In this document: positions 4,631 through 6,523 of the stretch, piece after piece
How the letters are laid out: the number at the start of each line of letters is the position of its first letter
Position numbering within the stretch: the first letter of the stretch is position 1
From: Gemmatimonadota bacterium
GTDB lineage: Bacteria; Gemmatimonadota; Gemmatimonadetes; Longimicrobiales; Gaopeijiaceae
Direction: 5' to 3'
Assembly (NCBI GenBank): GCA_007127575.1
Contig: SKZC01000093.1
Coordinates: 1 to 6,523, forward strand
Length of the DNA: 6,523 nt
Program-made: the position numbers and the translations under genes
The notes under the pieces: model-generated
Told to the model about the DNA's origin: nothing
The model's database searches: none
Seen by the model: the letters and a program-made list of their open reading frames with translations, nothing else

Positions 4631-6244
4631 ATGGCTGACTCCGATTTCCAGCTCCGAGCGAGCGAGATCAAGGGCGTTCTTCTGGACGCCATCGAAAATT
4701 ACCAGGAGGAGCTGCTGGCCGAGGAGGTGGGCGAGGTCCTGGAGGTGAAGGACGGCGTCGCCCGGGTCTACGGCCTCACGAAGGCCATGGCCAACGAGAT
4801 GCTGGAAATCACCCCGGAGGATGGGGGAGATCCGGTCACCGGCCTGGCGTTGAACCTGGAAGAGGACAACATCGGGGCGGTCATCCTCGGGGATTGGACC
4901 CGCCTTCACGAAGGGAACGAGGTTCGCCGGACGGGTCGGGTCCTGGAGGTTCCGGTGGGCTCCGGGTTCCTGGGACGGGTGGTGGATCCTTTGGGGCGAC
5001 CTCTCGATGCCCGAGGGGCCACGGATCCGGTGGAGGGGAGCCGGCAGATCGACATCGTGGCGCCCGGGATCGTCCTGCGGCAGCCGGTGGAGGAACCCCT
5101 CCAGACCGGGGTCAAGGCCCTGGACTCCATGATCCCCATCGGTCGTGGGCAGCGGGAGCTCATCATCGGAGACCGGGGCACCGGGAAGACGGCGGTGGCG
5201 GTGGACACCATCCTGAACCAGAAGGGTGGAGACGTCCTGTGCATCTACTGCGCCGTGGGTCAGCGGGCCGGGAAGGTGGCCGCCGTGGTGGAGACGCTGG
5301 AACGGGCCGGAGCCATGGAGTACACGGTGGTGGTGACGGCCAACGCCTCCGACCCTGCACCTCTGCAGTACATTGCCCCGTATTCGGCCACAGCTCTGGC
5401 AGAGCATTTCATGTGGCAGGGAAAGTCGGCGCTGGTGGTCTACGACGACCTCTCCAAGCACGCCCAGGCGTATCGACAGCTCTCCCTGGTGCTTCGCCGG
5501 CCACCGGGCCGGGAGGCTTATCCCGGAGACGTCTTCTACCTCCACTCCCGGCTCCTGGAGCGGGCGGCGAAGCTTTCCGACGAGCACGGAGGCGGATCCC
5601 TTACGGCGCTTCCCATCATCGAAACCCAGGCCGGGGACGTCTCGGCGTACATCCCCACGAACGTCATCTCCATCACCGACGGACAGATCTTCCTGGACCC
5701 GGACCTGTTCTATGCCGGGGTCCGTCCGGCGGTGAACGTGGGGATCTCCGTCTCCCGAGTGGGTGGCGCGGCGCAGGTGAAGGCCATGAAGAAGGTGGCG
5801 GGCCGACTGCGGCTGGATCTGGCCCAGTACAGGGAGTTGGAGGCCTTCGCCCAGTTCGGGTCCGACCTGGATCAGGCCACCCAGCGGCAGTTGGCACGGG
5901 GGCAGCGGACGGTGGAGATCCTGAAGCAGCCCCAGTACGCCCCCGTCCCGGTGGAAAAGCAGGTGGCCTCCATCTACGCTGTGACCAACGGGTACCTGGA
6001 CCGGCTTCCTGTGACGTCCATCCAGCAGTGGGAGATCGGCTTCTACGAGTTCCTGGAGGTGAGCTACGACGATCTGCTCACGACCCTGCGGGAGGAGAAG
6101 GCGCTGACGGAGGAGGTGGAGGAGGGGCTCAAGAAGGCCATCAAAGAGTTCGGAGACCGGTTCCAGGCCGGGCTCGATGAGGCCGAGGTCGCCGCAGCCT
6201 CTGAGGGGGAGGAGACAGCGGGGGCCCAGGCCCAGCCGGCATGA
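4631..6244 (+). CDS. atpA: F-type ATP synthase subunit alpha
   Basis: The 537-residue non-catalytic nucleotide-binding subunit of the F1 head. A beta-barrel domain (about 25-95) precedes the nucleotide-binding domain (about 96-385) and a helical C-terminal domain. Visible motifs: P-loop GDRGTGKT (180-187), where the fourth residue is Gly rather than the near-universal Gln; YDDLSKHA (271-278); RRPPGREAYPGDVFYLHSR (about 289-307); S347 in ISITDG; and the arginine finger R376 in SVSRVGGAAQ, which reaches into the catalytic site on beta. The C-terminus ends in about 22 Ala/Glu/Gly-rich residues beyond the usual end, making it somewhat longer than the common 500-515. ATG 4631 is 3 nt after atpH, with AGGA at 4617-4620. 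The 65 nt that follow (6245-6309) show no ORF or strong structure. Confidence 0.98.
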   Translation: MADSDFQLRASEIKGVLLDAIENYQEELLAEEVGEVLEVKDGVARVYGLTKAMANEMLEITPEDGGDPVTGLALNLEEDNIGAVILGDWTRLHEGNEVRRTGRVLEVPVGSGFLGRVVDPLGRPLDARGATDPVEGSRQIDIVAPGIVLRQPVEEPLQTGVKALDSMIPIGRGQRELIIGDRGTGKTAVAVDTILNQKGGDVLCIYCAVGQRAGKVAAVVETLERAGAMEYTVVVTANASDPAPLQYIAPYSATALAEHFMWQGKSALVVYDDLSKHAQAYRQLSLVLRRPPGREAYPGDVFYLHSRLLERAAKLSDEHGGGSLTALPIIETQAGDVSAYIPTNVISITDGQIFLDPDLFYAGVRPAVNVGISVSRVGGAAQVKAMKKVAGRLRLDLAQYRELEAFAQFGSDLDQATQRQLARGQRTVEILKQPQYAPVPVEKQVASIYAVTNGYLDRLPVTSIQQWEIGFYEFLEVSYDDLLTTLREEKALTEEVEEGLKKAIKEFGDRFQAGLDEAEVAAASEGEETAGAQAQPA

Positions 6245-6309
6245 CCGGCGCGCATCCGCAGGGGACGACGACCCGAACGCACACCTGACGGGAAGGGGGA
6301 CGGAGCCAA

Positions 6310-6523
6310 GTGGCGAAGGCACGGGAGGTCAAGCGACGGATTCGCTCCGTCGACAACACCCGACAGATCACCCGCACCATGGAGATGGTGGCGGCTTCCA
6401 AGTTGAAGCGTGCCACCGATCGGGTGCGGGCGGCGAGACCCTACGGAGAGGCTCTGCAGGAGATCGTCCGGAGCCTCTACGATCCGTCCCTGGCGGAGCG
6501 GTTCCCCCTTCTGCGCCAGCCCC
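6310..6523 (+). CDS. atpG: F-type ATP synthase subunit gamma (5' part, cut by window edge)
   Basis: The first 71 codons of the rotor-shaft subunit; the frame is open to the right edge. The N-terminus reads MAKAREVKRRIRSVDNTRQI and continues with TRTMEMVAASKLKRA, the conserved gamma N-terminal helix that forms half of the central coiled coil inside alpha3beta3, followed by RPYGEAL. The start is GTG at 6310, with GGAG at 6302-6305 and a 4-nt gap. It lies 65 nt after atpA, consistent with the same transcript and the usual alpha-gamma gene order. Gamma is normally about 285-300 residues, so roughly three quarters of the gene lies beyond the window; atpD and atpC may follow. Confidence 0.96.
   Translation, partial: MAKAREVKRRIRSVDNTRQITRTMEMVAASKLKRATDRVRAARPYGEALQEIVRSLYDPSLAERFPLLRQP

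Noticed and set aside
3617..6322. A 901-codon open frame on the - strand, antisense to atpF, atpH and atpA
   Set aside because: It lies opposite three unmistakable ATP synthase genes, and its translation is a Pro/Arg/Leu/His-rich shadow with no domain. High-GC codon bias on the sense strand routinely leaves such long stop-free antisense frames.

Overview
The window is a high-GC stretch (about two thirds G+C by eye) of a bacterial chromosome. It carries most of an F-type ATP synthase operon on the + strand, and a divergently transcribed MoxR-family AAA+ ATPase gene on the - strand. No RNA genes, CRISPR arrays, insertion sequences or integrase/attachment features are visible. Codon use looks uniform, with strong G/C third positions, so nothing suggests recent transfer. 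The lineage cannot be fixed from sequence alone. An atpZ-atpI pair ahead of atpB, and a subunit b with a signal-peptide-like leader ending before Gln, resemble operons I associate with Gemmatimonadota and Bacteroidota-like groups. With the high GC, Gemmatimonadota or a relative is my weak best guess.

Layout. Positions 1-9 (-) hold what looks like the first codons of a gene running off the left edge. Positions 86-1105 (-) encode a 339-residue MoxR ATPase with all its nucleotide-handling motifs. Positions 1106-1364 are a divergent intergenic region with weak promoter-like hexamers facing each way, an 8-bp inverted repeat, a direct repeat and a G-rich tract. From 1365 rightward come atpZ (1365-1640), an atpI-like gene (1637-2020), atpB/subunit a (2067-2990), atpE/subunit c (3021-3305), atpF/subunit b (about 3457-4062), atpH/delta (4064-4627), atpA/alpha (4631-6244) and the start of atpG/gamma (6310 to the right edge). 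atpD (beta) and atpC (epsilon) are not in the window; they may lie downstream of atpG or elsewhere.

How the genes work together. Subunits a and c form the ion-translocating Fo motor, and b and delta form the peripheral stalk. Alpha (with beta) forms the catalytic head, and gamma is the rotor shaft. AtpZ and AtpI are small membrane proteins linked to Fo/c-ring assembly or divalent-cation handling. Subunit c has a GxGxGxG first helix and lacks the Na+-site residues I can align, so H+ coupling is inferred.

Points worth a second look: (1) subunit a has Lys at both positions that usually hold the His/Glu half-channel pair. (2) The alpha P-loop reads GDRGTGKT, where Gln is nearly always the fourth residue. 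(3) The 151-nt atpE-atpF gap folds into three consecutive hairpins, the third covering a possible atpF ribosome-binding site.
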